A stretch of 61,185 nucleotides of DNA from Petroclostridium xylanilyticum (GCF_002252565.1 NZ_NPML01000022.1:1-61185); one strand, 5' to 3'; positions 39,024 to 48,520 are shown, numbered from the stretch's first letter. Notes: generated from the sequence alone by a model not told the origin. Numbers and translations are program-made.

Positions 39024-41411
39024 TTAGTAATTAACTGTAATAACCTGCTGTGTTTTTGCATCTTTTAAAGTTATACTTAATATCCTTTTGTGCACATCAT
39101 AGTAATAAGAAAATTCATCTGTGCATTGTATCTTTACCGGCTCTTTATTTATATCATGAAAATTCAACACATATTTTTCCCTTTTGACGTCATAGCCTTT
39201 GTGCACTGGAGTAATGTTAAAAGAGAGTCCATCCTGATTCACCATCAGTTCAAAATTCGTAATACGATATTCACCCTCTTTATACCTGTTGCTTAGTCCA
39301 TCATCCTCATACAGTGAATATGTGGTTTCTTTGTCAGGATAAATTTCCAGTGTTAAAACATCCACTACCTTCTCGCCCACATAATTCATTTCTGGAGCCA
39401 TAGGAATAATGGAGCCACACTTGATAAAGATTGGCAGCGTATCCAGCGGTGCATCTACCAATATATATTGTTTTCCTTCATATACCTTATCTGTCCAGTA
39501 GTCATACCAACCCCCCTCAGGAAGATATACGCATCTCTTATCTGTTGATGGTCGATATACAGGGGCAATCATGATGCTTTCTCCGTACAGGAACTGGTCA
39601 CATAAGTTATGCACATCTTCATCATCTGCATATTCAAGTACCAGAGGTCTCATGATGGGCAGCCCGGTTTGACTGGCTTTGTAAAATTCGTTATAATTGT
39701 AGGGAAGCAGTTTATATCTTAACTTGATATATTTTCTACAGATATCCTCTACTTCTTCTCCAAATTCCCATGGTTCATGAGGCTTTGTATCTATACATGA
39801 ATGTGCTCTAAAAAAGGGAGTGAATGCCCCAAGCTGCATCCATCGGGCAAACAATTCGGGAGTAGCATTATCTTGAAATCCTCCTACATCTCCTCCAACA
39901 AAGGGCACCCCGGAAAGACCGATATTCATATGCATAGGCATGGATGCTGCCAGATGCTCCCACCAACTGTGATTATCTCCTGTCCAAACAGAAGAATACC
40001 GCTGGATGCCTGCATAGGCTGACCTGGTCACCATAAAAGGTCTTTCATTCGGCTTTATCTTCTTAAATCCTTCATAAGTGCCTCTGCACATATTAAATCC
40101 ATAGCTATTATGGTACTTGGCAAAAGTTCTTGGGTGTCCATCATTATCCATGATTACATCATTTGGAACGGTACAAAGCGTCCTATCTTGGGATTCTATT
40201 GAAAAATCGCTGGGTTCATTCATATCATTCCAGATACCCGCAACTCCTTTACCCAATAATTCCTGATGTTTTTCTCCCCACCATTGGCGTGTCTCCTCTT
40301 TTGAGAAATCAGGAAAAGCAGCAACCCCCGGCCATACCTTACCGTGATAGATTTCTCCTGTAACCTGCTTACAGAATAAATCTTTTTTTACTCCTTCGAC
40401 ATATACATCATATTCAGCATCCTTTTTAACACCGGGGTCAACAATTGTAACCACTTTAAACCCTTTTTCCCTCAGTTCCTTTAACATCTTCTCGGGATCT
40501 GGAAAGCGATTGCTGTTCCATGTAAATACACGATACTTATTCATATAGTCAATATCCAGATAAATTACATCACAGGGAATATCCTTCTGCCTAAAGGAAT
40601 CTGCCAAACTTTTGACCATCTCTTCGGGATAATAGCTAAAACGGCATTGCTGGTATCCCAGTGCCCACATGGGTGGTAAACTCATTTTGCCTGTGAGGTC
40701 ACAATACGTGCTTATGACCCTTTTTATACCCGGACCATAGATAAAGTAGTAATCCATCTCAAAATCTTCTGCTTCAAAAGTAAAATATTCATTATTTTCT
40801 TCTCCCAGGTCAAACCACAACTTACACGTCTTATCCACAAATATCCCCGACGCATAATGTCCGTTAAATGTAATCAGCAGCGGAATTGTCTTATACAAAG
40901 GGTCTTTTGTAGGAGTATGTGTAGGTTCATCGGTATTCCACATCACATATTTTCTGCCTTTTTTATCCAGGTATCCCGTTTTTTCACCCAGTCCATAGAA
41001 ATGATCACTGCTGCTCATTTTCTTTTTACATTTTACGGTATCCTTTGTCCAGCTAAACCCGTAGTCAATATCTTCAGATATGATGTTTCCTTTTGAATCG
41101 GATATAATAATTCTTCCATTTTGTTTATCAATACTTGCGGTGATTTCCTTTGTACGTATAAATATTGCCTCATCCTTTTCCTGGACGGAGAAACTCTCTT
41201 CTATAGGTTCATTGACTACAGCAAAGGATGGGATATCTAAGAAAGTTTTTTTGGAGCTAAAAGTAATTCTGATACAGTTAGATGAAAGTACTTTTACTCT
41301 CTGTACCGCCTTTTCGCTATAAAATAATAGCGTATTTCCTTCACGATAAAACTTGTCTATCTTACCGGTGCATTGAACTCTCACATTTTCTTGAGTCTCC
41401 CAAAATCCCAT
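39024..41411 (-). CDS. Alpha-glucosidase-type glycoside hydrolase, GH31
   Basis: A 795-aa intracellular enzyme releasing glucose (or xylose) from alpha-linked oligosaccharides. The N-terminal beta domain (1-230) is followed by the TIM barrel with nucleophile region GIWNDMNEPSDF (~393-404), GGDVGGFQDNATPEL (acid/base side, ~493-507) and ARWMQLGAFTPFFRAHS, then C-terminal beta domains. The WNDMNEPS form favours alpha-glucosidase over alpha-xylosidase. ATG follows AAGGAGAAG, 24 bp after the GH13 gene with which it is co-transcribed under the LacI-type repressor. Confidence 0.88.
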   Translation of the reverse strand: MGFWETQENVRVQCTGKIDKFYREGNTLLFYSEKAVQRVKVLSSNCIRITFSSKKTFLDIPSFAVVNEPIEESFSVQEKDEAIFIRTKEITASIDKQNGRIIISDSKGNIISEDIDYGFSWTKDTVKCKKKMSSSDHFYGLGEKTGYLDKKGRKYVMWNTDEPTHTPTKDPLYKTIPLLITFNGHYASGIFVDKTCKLWFDLGEENNEYFTFEAEDFEMDYYFIYGPGIKRVISTYCDLTGKMSLPPMWALGYQQCRFSYYPEEMVKSLADSFRQKDIPCDVIYLDIDYMNKYRVFTWNSNRFPDPEKMLKELREKGFKVVTIVDPGVKKDAEYDVYVEGVKKDLFCKQVTGEIYHGKVWPGVAAFPDFSKEETRQWWGEKHQELLGKGVAGIWNDMNEPSDFSIESQDRTLCTVPNDVIMDNDGHPRTFAKYHNSYGFNMCRGTYEGFKKIKPNERPFMVTRSAYAGIQRYSSVWTGDNHSWWEHLAASMPMHMNIGLSGVPFVGGDVGGFQDNATPELFARWMQLGAFTPFFRAHSCIDTKPHEPWEFGEEVEDICRKYIKLRYKLLPYNYNEFYKASQTGLPIMRPLVLEYADDEDVHNLCDQFLYGESIMIAPVYRPSTDKRCVYLPEGGWYDYWTDKVYEGKQYILVDAPLDTLPIFIKCGSIIPMAPEMNYVGEKVVDVLTLEIYPDKETTYSLYEDDGLSNRYKEGEYRITNFELMVNQDGLSFNITPVHKGYDVKREKYVLNFHDINKEPVKIQCTDEFSYYYDVHKRILSITLKDAKTQQVITVNY

Positions 41412-41435
41412 TATAAACTTCTCCTTATTTTAATT

Positions 41436-43118
41436 TTATTTTAAACGGTAAACCCTTGCTTCATAGGGCCTTAACTTTAAACCTTTTAATTCTTCTTTAA
41501 CATCGACATCATAATTTGAAATTAATAGTTCTTTATCCTTACAGATAATTTCTTCAGGCAAATTGAATACTGGCATTTCACCAGAAAAGTTCAATATTAC
41601 AAGTAATCTGTCATCATCTAAACATCTTAAATATGAATATATTTCGGGATGTTCTTCTAATATTTGCACATAATTTCCGTATACTATGGTAAGATTTTGT
41701 TTTCTTAATTGAATTAATTTCTTATAATAATGCAGTATGGAATTTGGGTCCTCCTGCGCCTGCTTTACATTAATTTCTTTATAATTTGGGTTCACTTTAA
41801 TCCATGGAGTACCCGTTGTAAAGCCTGCGTTTTTCTCATTGTTCCACTGCATAGGCGTCCTTGCATTGTCTCTTCCTTTTATATAAATTGCATTCAGAAT
41901 TTTCTGGACATCTGCATTTCTTTTAACCACAGTTTCATTATAGTAATTTAATGTTTCAATATCCTTATATTCATCAATGGAATCAAATTTAACATTGGTC
42001 ATTCCAATTTCTTCTCCCTGATAAATATAAGGAGTCCCTTGCAATGTATGCAACATCGTTGCTAACATCTTTGCCGATTCTGTCCTATAAACTGTATCAT
42101 TTCCAAAACGAGAAACCATTCTTGGCTGATCATGATTATTTAAATACAGGCTATTCCAGCCTTTATTGTGCAATTCTTTTTGCCATTTGGTCATGATCCT
42201 TTTGAAATCAGTCAGCTTCCAGGGAACAACATCCCATTTTCCATCTACTCCAGCATCTATATCCATTAATTCAAATTGAAATACCATATTAAGTTCTTCA
42301 CGGTCATCACCAACGTAAAGTAACGCTTCTTCCGGTGTCACACCTGGTGTTTCTCCAACCGTCATGATATCGTACTTTGAAAGCACTGTTTTATTCATCT
42401 CTTGTAAAAATTCATGGACTCTGGGACCATTTAAATAATATTGTCCTCCATCTTGATACGGATCATTATTTTTCCGAGGAGCATCGGGTAATCCTTCTAC
42501 TTTGGAAATCATATTGATAACATCCATTCGGAATCCATCAATACCCTTATCTAACCACCAGGTCATCATATCATATACTTCTTTTCGGACATTAGGGTTC
42601 TCCCAGTTGAGGTCCGGCTGTTTTTTGGAGAATAAATGCAAATAGTATTCACCAGTTTTTTCATCATATTCCCAGGCTGATGGTGAAAAACATGACCGCC
42701 AATTGTTGGGTTCTTTTCCATCTTTGCCTTTTCTCCATATATAATAGTCTCTTTTTTCATTATCTTTAGATGATCTCGACTCTATAAACCAGGAATGTTC
42801 ATCAGAAGTATGATTGACTACCAGGTCCATAATTAGCTTTAAGCCTCTCTTATGCATCTCTTCCAGTAATTCTTCCCAGTCTGCAATGGTTCCAAATTCA
42901 TCCATAATATTATAGTAATCCGAGATATCATACCCATTGTCATCATTAGGCGACTTATAGACAGGATTAAGCCATATAACATCTACTCCTAAATCCTTTA
43001 TATAATCAAGCTTTGAGATAATCCCCCTTAAATCTCCTATGCCATCTCCATTGGAATCATAAAAGCTCCTTGGATAAATCTGATATACCACTGCTTCTTT
43101 CCACCATTTTCTTTCCAT
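41436..43118 (-). CDS. Oligo-1,6-glucosidase/alpha-glucosidase, GH13 (MalL-like)
   Basis: A 560-aa cytoplasmic GH13 subfamily 31-type enzyme cleaving isomaltose- or maltose-type oligosaccharides. Conserved regions are DLVVNHTSDEHSWF (region I, ~98-111), DGFRMDVINMI (region II with nucleophile Asp, ~195-205), VGETPG (acid/base Glu, ~255) and LNNHDQPRMVSRFG (region IV, ~325). Valine in the DVIN segment after the nucleophile is a mark of alpha-1,6-acting members. No signal peptide. An operator resembling that of the LacI gene lies 39 bp upstream of the ATG. Confidence 0.9.
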   Translation of the reverse strand: MERKWWKEAVVYQIYPRSFYDSNGDGIGDLRGIISKLDYIKDLGVDVIWLNPVYKSPNDDNGYDISDYYNIMDEFGTIADWEELLEEMHKRGLKLIMDLVVNHTSDEHSWFIESRSSKDNEKRDYYIWRKGKDGKEPNNWRSCFSPSAWEYDEKTGEYYLHLFSKKQPDLNWENPNVRKEVYDMMTWWLDKGIDGFRMDVINMISKVEGLPDAPRKNNDPYQDGGQYYLNGPRVHEFLQEMNKTVLSKYDIMTVGETPGVTPEEALLYVGDDREELNMVFQFELMDIDAGVDGKWDVVPWKLTDFKRIMTKWQKELHNKGWNSLYLNNHDQPRMVSRFGNDTVYRTESAKMLATMLHTLQGTPYIYQGEEIGMTNVKFDSIDEYKDIETLNYYNETVVKRNADVQKILNAIYIKGRDNARTPMQWNNEKNAGFTTGTPWIKVNPNYKEINVKQAQEDPNSILHYYKKLIQLRKQNLTIVYGNYVQILEEHPEIYSYLRCLDDDRLLVILNFSGEMPVFNLPEEIICKDKELLISNYDVDVKEELKGLKLRPYEARVYRLK

Positions 43119-43156
43119 TCATTGATACCCCTTTCCTGTTTAAATCTTTTCTTTTA

Positions 43157-43170
43157 TGCATACGTGTGCA
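43157..43170. promoter_or_regulatory. Candidate LacI-family operator before GH13
   Basis: TGCATACGTGTGCA is a near-perfect palindrome with central CG, as in LacI/GalR operators. Its reverse complement TGCACACGTATGCA differs at two positions from the site before the repressor gene (44221-44234). Confidence 0.65.
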
Positions 43171-43186
43171 TTTGTAATAAAAGTTT

Positions 43187-44209
43187 TTATTGTCCATATC
43201 CGCAAGACTCTCTTATCACCAGTGTGGGCTGGATAATCTTTTTTGCTTTTCTTTTTTTAGCTTTATCGCTTAGCAGCTCAATCAAGCGTTCACATGCCAG
43301 TGTTGCTATTTCTTCTCTTGGTTGGTGTACGGTGGTCAATTTAGGTGAGAAATATGTCCCCAATTCAATGTCGTCATATCCCACAACTGCTATATCCTGC
43401 GGAACCTTAATATTTAACTGCTGCAATGCCTGTATTGCTCCTAATGCCATTAAGTCACTCTGGGCAAATATGCCGTCAATTTTCTTTAATATTCCGGAAG
43501 TTTGTTTTATCGCTTTATATCCGGAATCAAAAGAACAATCACCTTTTAACACCAGGCTGTCATTAAAAGGTATAGCAGCATCGTTAAGTGCGGCTTTATA
43601 TCCCTCTGTTCTCATTTCAAATTCCTCTCCGTCGGCAGATAGGCATATTATATTTCGACATCCTAGCTTCAATAGATGGTCTGTGGCTAAATAGCCACCT
43701 TTAAAATGGTCGGTGCAAAAAAAATCCACTTCATCATCAATATGCGCAGGTTTTTGATGTAAAAACACGAAGGGAATTCTTGAACTTTTTATATAGTTCA
43801 AGTCATAATAGTCTACTTTGGAATGCACAATAATGAGCCCATCAACCTTTTTTCGGTTAATGAGTTTCTGGATATTACTTTCACCGGTAAACCTGTTCTT
43901 AGGGAATCCGACGATAAGATCCAGAGCTTCTCTTTCTAGTGTCCTCCGGATATGGTTATGCAGTGGACTAAAAAATAGATTAACGTTAAAGTCCTCAAAA
44001 GCTTCAGGATAAATCAAACCTATCGTTCCCGTTTTTCTGATACTCAGTCCCCGTGCGTTGGCATTAAATTCAAACCCTAACTCTTTTGCTATTTGCTGTA
44101 TCCTCTGCTTGGTTTCTGTTGAAATCAACGGACTGTCATTCAAGCTGCGGGATACCGTTGAATGGCTTACCCCTGCTATCTTGGCAATATCTTTAATGGT
44201 AACTGACAT
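43187..44209 (-). CDS. LacI-family transcriptional repressor
   Basis: A 340-aa sugar-responsive repressor. The N-terminal HTH and hinge are classic: MSVTIKDIAKIAGVSHSTVSRSLND (recognition helix at 17-24), followed by a periplasmic-binding-protein-like effector domain (IDGIFAQSDLMALGAIQAL and DIAVVGYDDIELGTYFSPKLTTV). Start choice: ATG 44209 follows AGAGGTGTGAA; the upstream codons have no site. It precedes GH13 and GH31 on the same strand. Matching palindromes in front of itself and of GH13 suggest that it represses both, with an alpha-glucoside or derivative as inducer. Confidence 0.9.
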   Translation of the reverse strand: MSVTIKDIAKIAGVSHSTVSRSLNDSPLISTETKQRIQQIAKELGFEFNANARGLSIRKTGTIGLIYPEAFEDFNVNLFFSPLHNHIRRTLEREALDLIVGFPKNRFTGESNIQKLINRKKVDGLIIVHSKVDYYDLNYIKSSRIPFVFLHQKPAHIDDEVDFFCTDHFKGGYLATDHLLKLGCRNIICLSADGEEFEMRTEGYKAALNDAAIPFNDSLVLKGDCSFDSGYKAIKQTSGILKKIDGIFAQSDLMALGAIQALQQLNIKVPQDIAVVGYDDIELGTYFSPKLTTVHQPREEIATLACERLIELLSDKAKKRKAKKIIQPTLVIRESCGYGQ

Positions 44210-44220
44210 TTCACACCTCT

Positions 44221-44234
44221 TGCACACGCTTGCA
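44221..44234. promoter_or_regulatory. Candidate LacI-family operator before the repressor gene
   Basis: TGCACACGCTTGCA is an imperfect palindrome with central CG immediately upstream of the repressor's ribosome site. It is similar to 43157-43170, which suggests autoregulation. Confidence 0.6.
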
Positions 44235-44388
44235 TATCGTTAGTTATATTATACTGTTTTTTATGAATAATGTAAAGTGGTAATTTAACAAACATTTAAC
44301 CCTCATCCCTAACCCTTTCTCCCAAAATTGGTTCAAGGTAATCCATGCTTGATGAATTATAGCTCCTCCACTGAATTAGAGTGAGAGT

Positions 44389-44589
44389 TTAGGATGAAGG
44401 TTGTGCCATTTTTATTATTTTTTTTATGCTTTTTTCAAATTTAGGACGTGGAATCATTACCTGATGTCCGCATCCAAGACACTTAATCCGGAAATCCATT
44501 CCTGCCCGCAAAATCTCCCATTGTTTACTTCCACATGGGTGCTGCTTTTTCAATTCCACTACATCTCCAACATTTAATTTCATCGGCAT
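44389..44589 (-). CDS. DUF951 family small protein
   Basis: A 66-aa cytoplasmic protein with the DUF951 pattern: a beta-rich start KLNVGDVVELKKQHPCGSKQWEI, then IKCLGCGHQVMIPR. Cys of HPCG and the CLGCGH pair make a likely zinc knuckle. The family is widespread in Firmicutes and often lies near mscS and chromosome-maintenance genes; its function is unknown. ATG 44589 is preferred because AAAGGTGAT precedes it at good spacing. It lies 28 bp after the MscS gene and is probably co-transcribed. Confidence 0.85.
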   Translation of the reverse strand: MPMKLNVGDVVELKKQHPCGSKQWEILRAGMDFRIKCLGCGHQVMIPRPKFEKSIKKIIKMAQPSS

Positions 44590-44617
44590 GTACATCACCT
44601 TTTATCTATATCTTTAT

Positions 44618-45490
44618 CTAATCTTTTTTATTAATTACTACCAAGCGGTTATAGGGTATTTCAATTCCTTCTCTATCAAACGCGTCCTTAATCCTTTTTC
44701 TCAGCTGACGCTCTACTTCCCAATGCGCTCCGGCAATTGTCTTGGCAAATACCCGTATTACCACTCCGGAATCTCCAAGATTTACAACCCCAAGCACTGT
44801 TGGACCTTCTACGATAGATGTCAATTCTTTTGCTGCGGTTTCACAGACTTTATTTAATACATTTATCACCAGGTCCATATTTTCTTCATAAGCTACGGAG
44901 ACATCTACAATCGCTGCCTTGTCTCCCCTGGTATGATTGGTTACCTTTTTGATTTCACTGTTAGGAATAATATATAAATCTCCGGTATAATTCCTTATTT
45001 TGGTAATACGCAAGCCCATTTCCTCTACAGTTCCCATCATGCCGTCTATCGTAATCATGTCTCCTACAGAAAATTGGTCCTCAAGTAATATAAAAAATCC
45101 CGTAATTACATCCTTTACAAGATTTTGGGCCCCAAATCCTATTGCCAGGCCTCCAACCCCGGCAGCAGTAATAATGGTAGTGGGCGTAATACCAAAGACA
45201 TTATCTAATATGGTGATTAATGCAATAAAATACACAGAATATCGAAGTATACTGATACAAAGCGTTGCAAGTGTATCCGTCCTTTTAGCATCCAATTTGT
45301 ATTTGAATTCCCTTTGTTTATCAAAAAACTTTTTAATCGCAATTGTACCAAATTTTATAACTATTAGAGATAGTATTACTATAAGTATGGTTTGTGCAGC
45401 TTTTCCGATAACCTCAAGTACTTGATCCTGGTGGTTTTTTACAAATGATGTAACCAGTGCTTTCACTTTTGTCCAGTCAATATTTCTCAT
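44618..45490 (-). CDS. Small-conductance mechanosensitive channel, MscS family
   Basis: A 290-aa channel that opens under membrane tension to release solutes. Three membrane helices precede the pore helix, which carries the Gly/Ala-rich signature (AAGVGGLAIGFGAQNLVKDVITGFFI, shown here in part: GLAIGFGAQNLVKD). The beta domain QFSVGDMITIDGMMGTVEEM and a C-terminal alpha/beta domain follow. Start choice: the frame extends to 45529 through a CAGTCACGGTTCAC-type repeat; ATG 45490 follows GGGAG and begins MRNIDWTKVK. Confidence 0.88.
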   Translation of the reverse strand: MRNIDWTKVKALVTSFVKNHQDQVLEVIGKAAQTILIVILSLIVIKFGTIAIKKFFDKQREFKYKLDAKRTDTLATLCISILRYSVYFIALITILDNVFGITPTTIITAAGVGGLAIGFGAQNLVKDVITGFFILLEDQFSVGDMITIDGMMGTVEEMGLRITKIRNYTGDLYIIPNSEIKKVTNHTRGDKAAIVDVSVAYEENMDLVINVLNKVCETAAKELTSIVEGPTVLGVVNLGDSGVVIRVFAKTIAGAHWEVERQLRKRIKDAFDREGIEIPYNRLVVINKKD

Positions 45491-45560
45491 TTTATCAACT
45501 CCCATTAATAGTTTGCAGTCACGGTTCACTGTTATAAATCAAATTCTTAGCTCATTCTTG

Positions 45561-45673
45561 TTAACCGCCACGACCTGCCTCTACAGGTCACAAATTATGA
45601 TGAAAATAGCTTGAGCAGCGGTTGCGTGAGTTTTACTCCCCACTCCCCACCGTCCACTCCCCACTATTTTCAT
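45561..45673. repeat. Intergenic structured repeat, copy B
   Basis: Second copy of the element at 22165-22277, in the same orientation. Its small hairpin is GACCTG / CAGGTC (45572-45577 with 45584-45589), different from GCCGG / CCGGC in copy A but still fully paired. Conserved flanks are TTAAC-GCCACG and CACAAAT-ATGATGAAAATA, ending CCCACTATTTTCATA. Confidence 0.6.
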
Positions 45674-45698
45674 ACTGCAACTGTAAACCGTAAACTTT

Positions 45699-46247
45699 TT
45701 ACCCAAAGTATTTAAAGAAAAACGTAATAACGATAAATCCTATTGTCCCGATATTATGCACCCAGAGATACAGTTCGTACAGTCTATCCTTCCATGTAAA
45801 TTCATCATCTTCCCCGGCATCAAAATTCACATTATCATTAGCATTTATCATATTGTCAATAACACCAATAATATCATACATCCAATCAGCAATAAGGATA
45901 ATAGCAATTGCTTTTAGAAAAAGTATATTGACGATAAAAAATGAATATACAAAATAAGTAATGATCATCAAATCCATCGCGATAATAAACCCATATCCTA
46001 ATCTACGGGTATTAATGCCAAGCACTTCTCCTATTTCTGAGAAAGCCTCTTCCACTTCCTCTGGTTCCATCTCATCTTCATCATATACCTCTGCTGCAGG
46101 TGCCACCAAATTGTTCAGGCCTCCTATAGAAAGAAAAATCAGTATACCTGACATAATCAGAAAAAAAGCATTAGCATCATAGCAAAGAATAATTATTGGA
46201 AAAACTATTACCATAAAAATCATCATAAATAGATTTTTAACCGACAT
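45699..46247 (-). CDS. Hypothetical membrane protein
   Basis: A 182-aa protein with two N-terminal membrane helices (residues ~5-50), a strongly acidic cytoplasmic-type segment (EVYDEDEMEPEEVEEAFSEIGE, ~73-94), two central helices (~102-145), an acidic stretch with DAGEDDEFTWKD, and a last helix near 160-180. I do not recognise a family. It lies between mscS and an SLH-domain gene on the same strand, 15 bp after the latter's stop, so the two are probably co-transcribed. Confidence 0.7.
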   Translation of the reverse strand: MSVKNLFMMIFMVIVFPIIILCYDANAFFLIMSGILIFLSIGGLNNLVAPAAEVYDEDEMEPEEVEEAFSEIGEVLGINTRRLGYGFIIAMDLMIITYFVYSFFIVNILFLKAIAIILIADWMYDIIGVIDNMINANDNVNFDAGEDDEFTWKDRLYELYLWVHNIGTIGFIVITFFFKYFG

Positions 46248-46262
46248 AACCTCACATCCAAT

Positions 46263-46847
46263 CTACTTAAGCTCAATGCCCAGGGAATTACTTACCATAA
46301 CCGCTATCTCGCCTCTTGTAACAGGTTTGTTGTAATCAATCTGCAAATATCTTGTAATGCCTAGGTTATTGCCTATTTCCATAAAATTATCCGGCCATTT
46401 CATTCCTTTTACATCTCCGGCATAGCCCAAAGTCCTTACAAGCATCGTTACTGCCTGTGCATATGTAATTTGTTCGTCCGGTTTGAAAGTCCCGTCATCA
46501 AAACCAATCACCAGGTTTAACCCATAAGCCGTAGCAATATACTTATATCCCCAGTAATCCCGCTTAACATCTTTAAAAGGAAAGGTTGAAGGCAGCACAG
46601 GATTTTCTTCATACCCCAGCATTCTTGAAACAATAGCACAAAATTCCACTCTTCTGATAGGTCTTTCCAATCCCAAACTTCCATCATCATATCCTTTTAA
46701 CAGATTTAGTGCTATCAGTTTTTTGGCAGCTTCCTCCTGTAAAGCAACCATACCGCTGTTTTCAACAGATTGGGCAAATGTACTTGAAAATATTAGTATT
46801 ATACAAATTATACCTGCTACCAATATTTTTATTCTAAAGCTTTTCAA
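46263..46847 (-). CDS. SLH-domain exported protein
   Basis: A ~194-aa exported protein: signal peptide (KILVAGIICIILIFSSTFAQS) followed by SLH-type repeats (AAKKLIALNLLKGYDDGSLG, FPFKDVKRDYWGYKYIATAYGLNLVIGFDDGTFKPDEQITYAQAVTML given here only by its key words FKDV...YWGYKYI...GFDDGTF, and a third TRGEIAVMVSNSLG). Such domains hold proteins to secondary cell-wall polymers. There is no catalytic domain. Start choice: TTG 46847 follows AAAGGAG; no ATG is better placed. Confidence 0.8.
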   Translation of the reverse strand: MKSFRIKILVAGIICIILIFSSTFAQSVENSGMVALQEEAAKKLIALNLLKGYDDGSLGLERPIRRVEFCAIVSRMLGYEENPVLPSTFPFKDVKRDYWGYKYIATAYGLNLVIGFDDGTFKPDEQITYAQAVTMLVRTLGYAGDVKGMKWPDNFMEIGNNLGITRYLQIDYNKPVTRGEIAVMVSNSLGIELK

Positions 46848-47005
46848 AATATTTCTCTCCTTTATCAAAATACGCTCTAAATATCATAAATATGTTATCA
46901 TTATACTACTTTTTTGTAAACCACAAAAGTGTATCGGCATTTTTGAATAAAAATTTAATAAATTTGAAATATTAAGTTTGAATGTTATAGAGAGGAGGAA
47001 AATCA

Positions 47006-47503
47006 ATGGCAAAAACAATTGTAGGTATTTTTGATTCCTATGACCTTGCTGAAAAGGCGGCAAGACAGATAAAAGACAATGGGTTGAGGACAGATGACAT
47101 CTCTATTGTCGCCAGGGATAACAACCAACAAGGTGCACAAGAAACCGGAACTTTCACCAATGAAAACCGTGGAATAAACGATAATGTTTCGGATGGAACA
47201 GTTACCGGAGGAGTATTAGGCGGGTTAGCAGGATTGCTTCTCGGAATGGGGACTATGGTAATCCCGGGATTAGGTGTAATCGCAGCTGCCGGCCCTATTG
47301 CAGGCTTATTATCCGGAGCACTTACAGGCGGTATTGTAGGTGGCTTGGTTGACCTTGGCATTCCTGAAGAAGCAGGACGCGAATATGAAAGGGAAGTAAG
47401 GCAGGGAAGAGTTCTCTGGAGTATGAGGACAGAAGAAGCTAACGTTGACAAAGTTTCTAATATTTTAAGAAACTGTGGGGCCAGGAATGTAGAAGTACAT
47501 TAA
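47006..47503 (+). CDS. General stress protein, YflT/GSP17M-like
   Basis: A 165-aa protein with the N-terminal YflT-type fold (AKTIVGIFDSYDLAEKAARQIKDNGLRTDDISIV), a very glycine-rich hydrophobic centre (GGVLGGLAGLLLGMGTMVIPG to GGIVGGLVDLG, ~65-125) that could insert in a membrane, and a conserved end (LWSMRTEEANVDKVSNILRNCGARNVEVH by parts). Related proteins are induced by general stress in Bacillus; the molecular role is unknown. ATG follows GAGAGGAGG. It marks the left border of the accessory island. Confidence 0.8.
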   Translation: MAKTIVGIFDSYDLAEKAARQIKDNGLRTDDISIVARDNNQQGAQETGTFTNENRGINDNVSDGTVTGGVLGGLAGLLLGMGTMVIPGLGVIAAAGPIAGLLSGALTGGIVGGLVDLGIPEEAGREYEREVRQGRVLWSMRTEEANVDKVSNILRNCGARNVEVH

Positions 47504-47535
47504 CAGCGGTCAGTAGATAGTAGCATGAAAATGGA

Positions 47536-47560
47536 GAGGAGCGGCAGTTGACCGCTCCTC
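47536..47560. repeat. Border hairpin, copy 1
   Basis: A 9-bp perfect stem GAGGAGCGG / CCGCTCCTC with loop CAGTTGA. The same sequence in inverted orientation is at 59362-59386 on the other side of the island. No T-run follows, so it is not a clear terminator. Confidence 0.6.
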
Positions 47561-47563
47561 ATA

Positions 47564-47912
47564 GAGCAACGGGAATAGAGCAACGGGGACGGTTCTCACG
47601 GAGCAACGGGGACGGTTCTCCTGACAGCAACCCTATTAATACCCGTTACTCTTGATATCTGTAGAACAGAAAATTCCTCTATTTCCTTGGCTTTCTTCAA
47701 AATACTATTTCTTTTTTCGCTATCTAATCTTTGTATGTCCGATGCGTCTATCCCTATCATCTTCAAAAATGTCTTGTTGATTGATCCCTTTTAGCATAAT
47801 ATGATATATCCCACTGCTGCTTTTTTCTCATGCATGTCTTGCCATGCCAAAACACCTCCATTTCGAAGAATATCATCTCGAAATAAAGGTGTCAACAACC
47901 CCGTCCCCTTGA
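47564..47912 (-). mobile_element. Miniature RAYT-derived element, copy 1 (with tandem left ends)
   Basis: Non-coding ~330-bp element repeated five times in this island, always in one orientation. Read on the minus strand, it begins with a GGGGACGG end, then ATGGCAAGACATGC..., encoding MARHA-stop-EKSSSGIYHIML and KGINQQDIFEDD, the start of a REP-associated tyrosine transposase. It jumps at once to the enzyme's C-terminal tail (DIQRLDSEKRNSILKK, then VLQISRVTGINR) in another frame. The central HUH catalytic part is deleted. Here the right-hand terminal word AGCAACGGGGACGG is tandemly repeated. Confidence 0.75.
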
Positions 47913-47932
47913 TACGTCTCAGGCTGACATTT

Positions 47933-48520
47933 CTAGAATTTGAATTCATCCATTTTTTCATTTAACAATTTAATGAAAATATCTGCATTTTTAGGATCTC
48001 TTCTTATTTCTATTTGTTCATGGTGTTTGAATTTAATAATAATCCTTTTTATTGATTGATACGATATTTTCTCATCTTGTATCTTATAGGATGCTATAGA
48101 TTTTATCTTATATATTTTGTCTTTATAAACAATATAATGTTCTCCTATCAAGAGAGTATTGGACATAAGTAGAGAAACACTCATAGATAGAATAACAATT
48201 ATGCCTAAAATACGATTCCAAAAAAAAGTTATATCTATAAAAAAAATAAAAGCAATATATATTATTAGTGCTAATGAGGGCATAAGCAAGTTGAGAAATT
48301 TTGAAAAACAATAGTAAATTTCTTGCGCATTATCAAATTGTTTAGCATATAATCTAAGTAAAATTTCATTTATAAACAACAAAAGAATAGTCCCAAAGCA
48401 AATAAAAGCAAAAATATTACCAAGTTGCTTTAAACCTAAAATACGTATAAAGTAAGGAAGTATAAAAACTAAAAAGGATAAAATTATTATTGTCGTTTTT
48501 TTTCGTATTGAATTTCGCAT
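47933..48520 (-). CDS. Hypothetical membrane protein with C-terminal PH-like region
   Basis: A 195-aa protein with four predicted membrane helices (~residues 10-30, 35-55, 75-95, 100-120). A cytoplasmic C-terminal ~75-residue part follows (IVYKDKIYKIKSIASYKI, then IIIKFKHHEQIEI), beta-rich like bacterial pleckstrin-type domains in small membrane proteins. I do not recognise a named family. Start choice: ATG 48520 has AAAGGGATG upstream. It lies beside the bacteriocin-like genes, so an immunity or accessory role is possible but unproven. Confidence 0.6.
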   Translation of the reverse strand: MRNSIRKKTTIIILSFLVFILPYFIRILGLKQLGNIFAFICFGTILLLFINEILLRLYAKQFDNAQEIYYCFSKFLNLLMPSLALIIYIAFIFFIDITFFWNRILGIIVILSMSVSLLMSNTLLIGEHYIVYKDKIYKIKSIASYKIQDEKISYQSIKRIIIKFKHHEQIEIRRDPKNADIFIKLLNEKMDEFKF

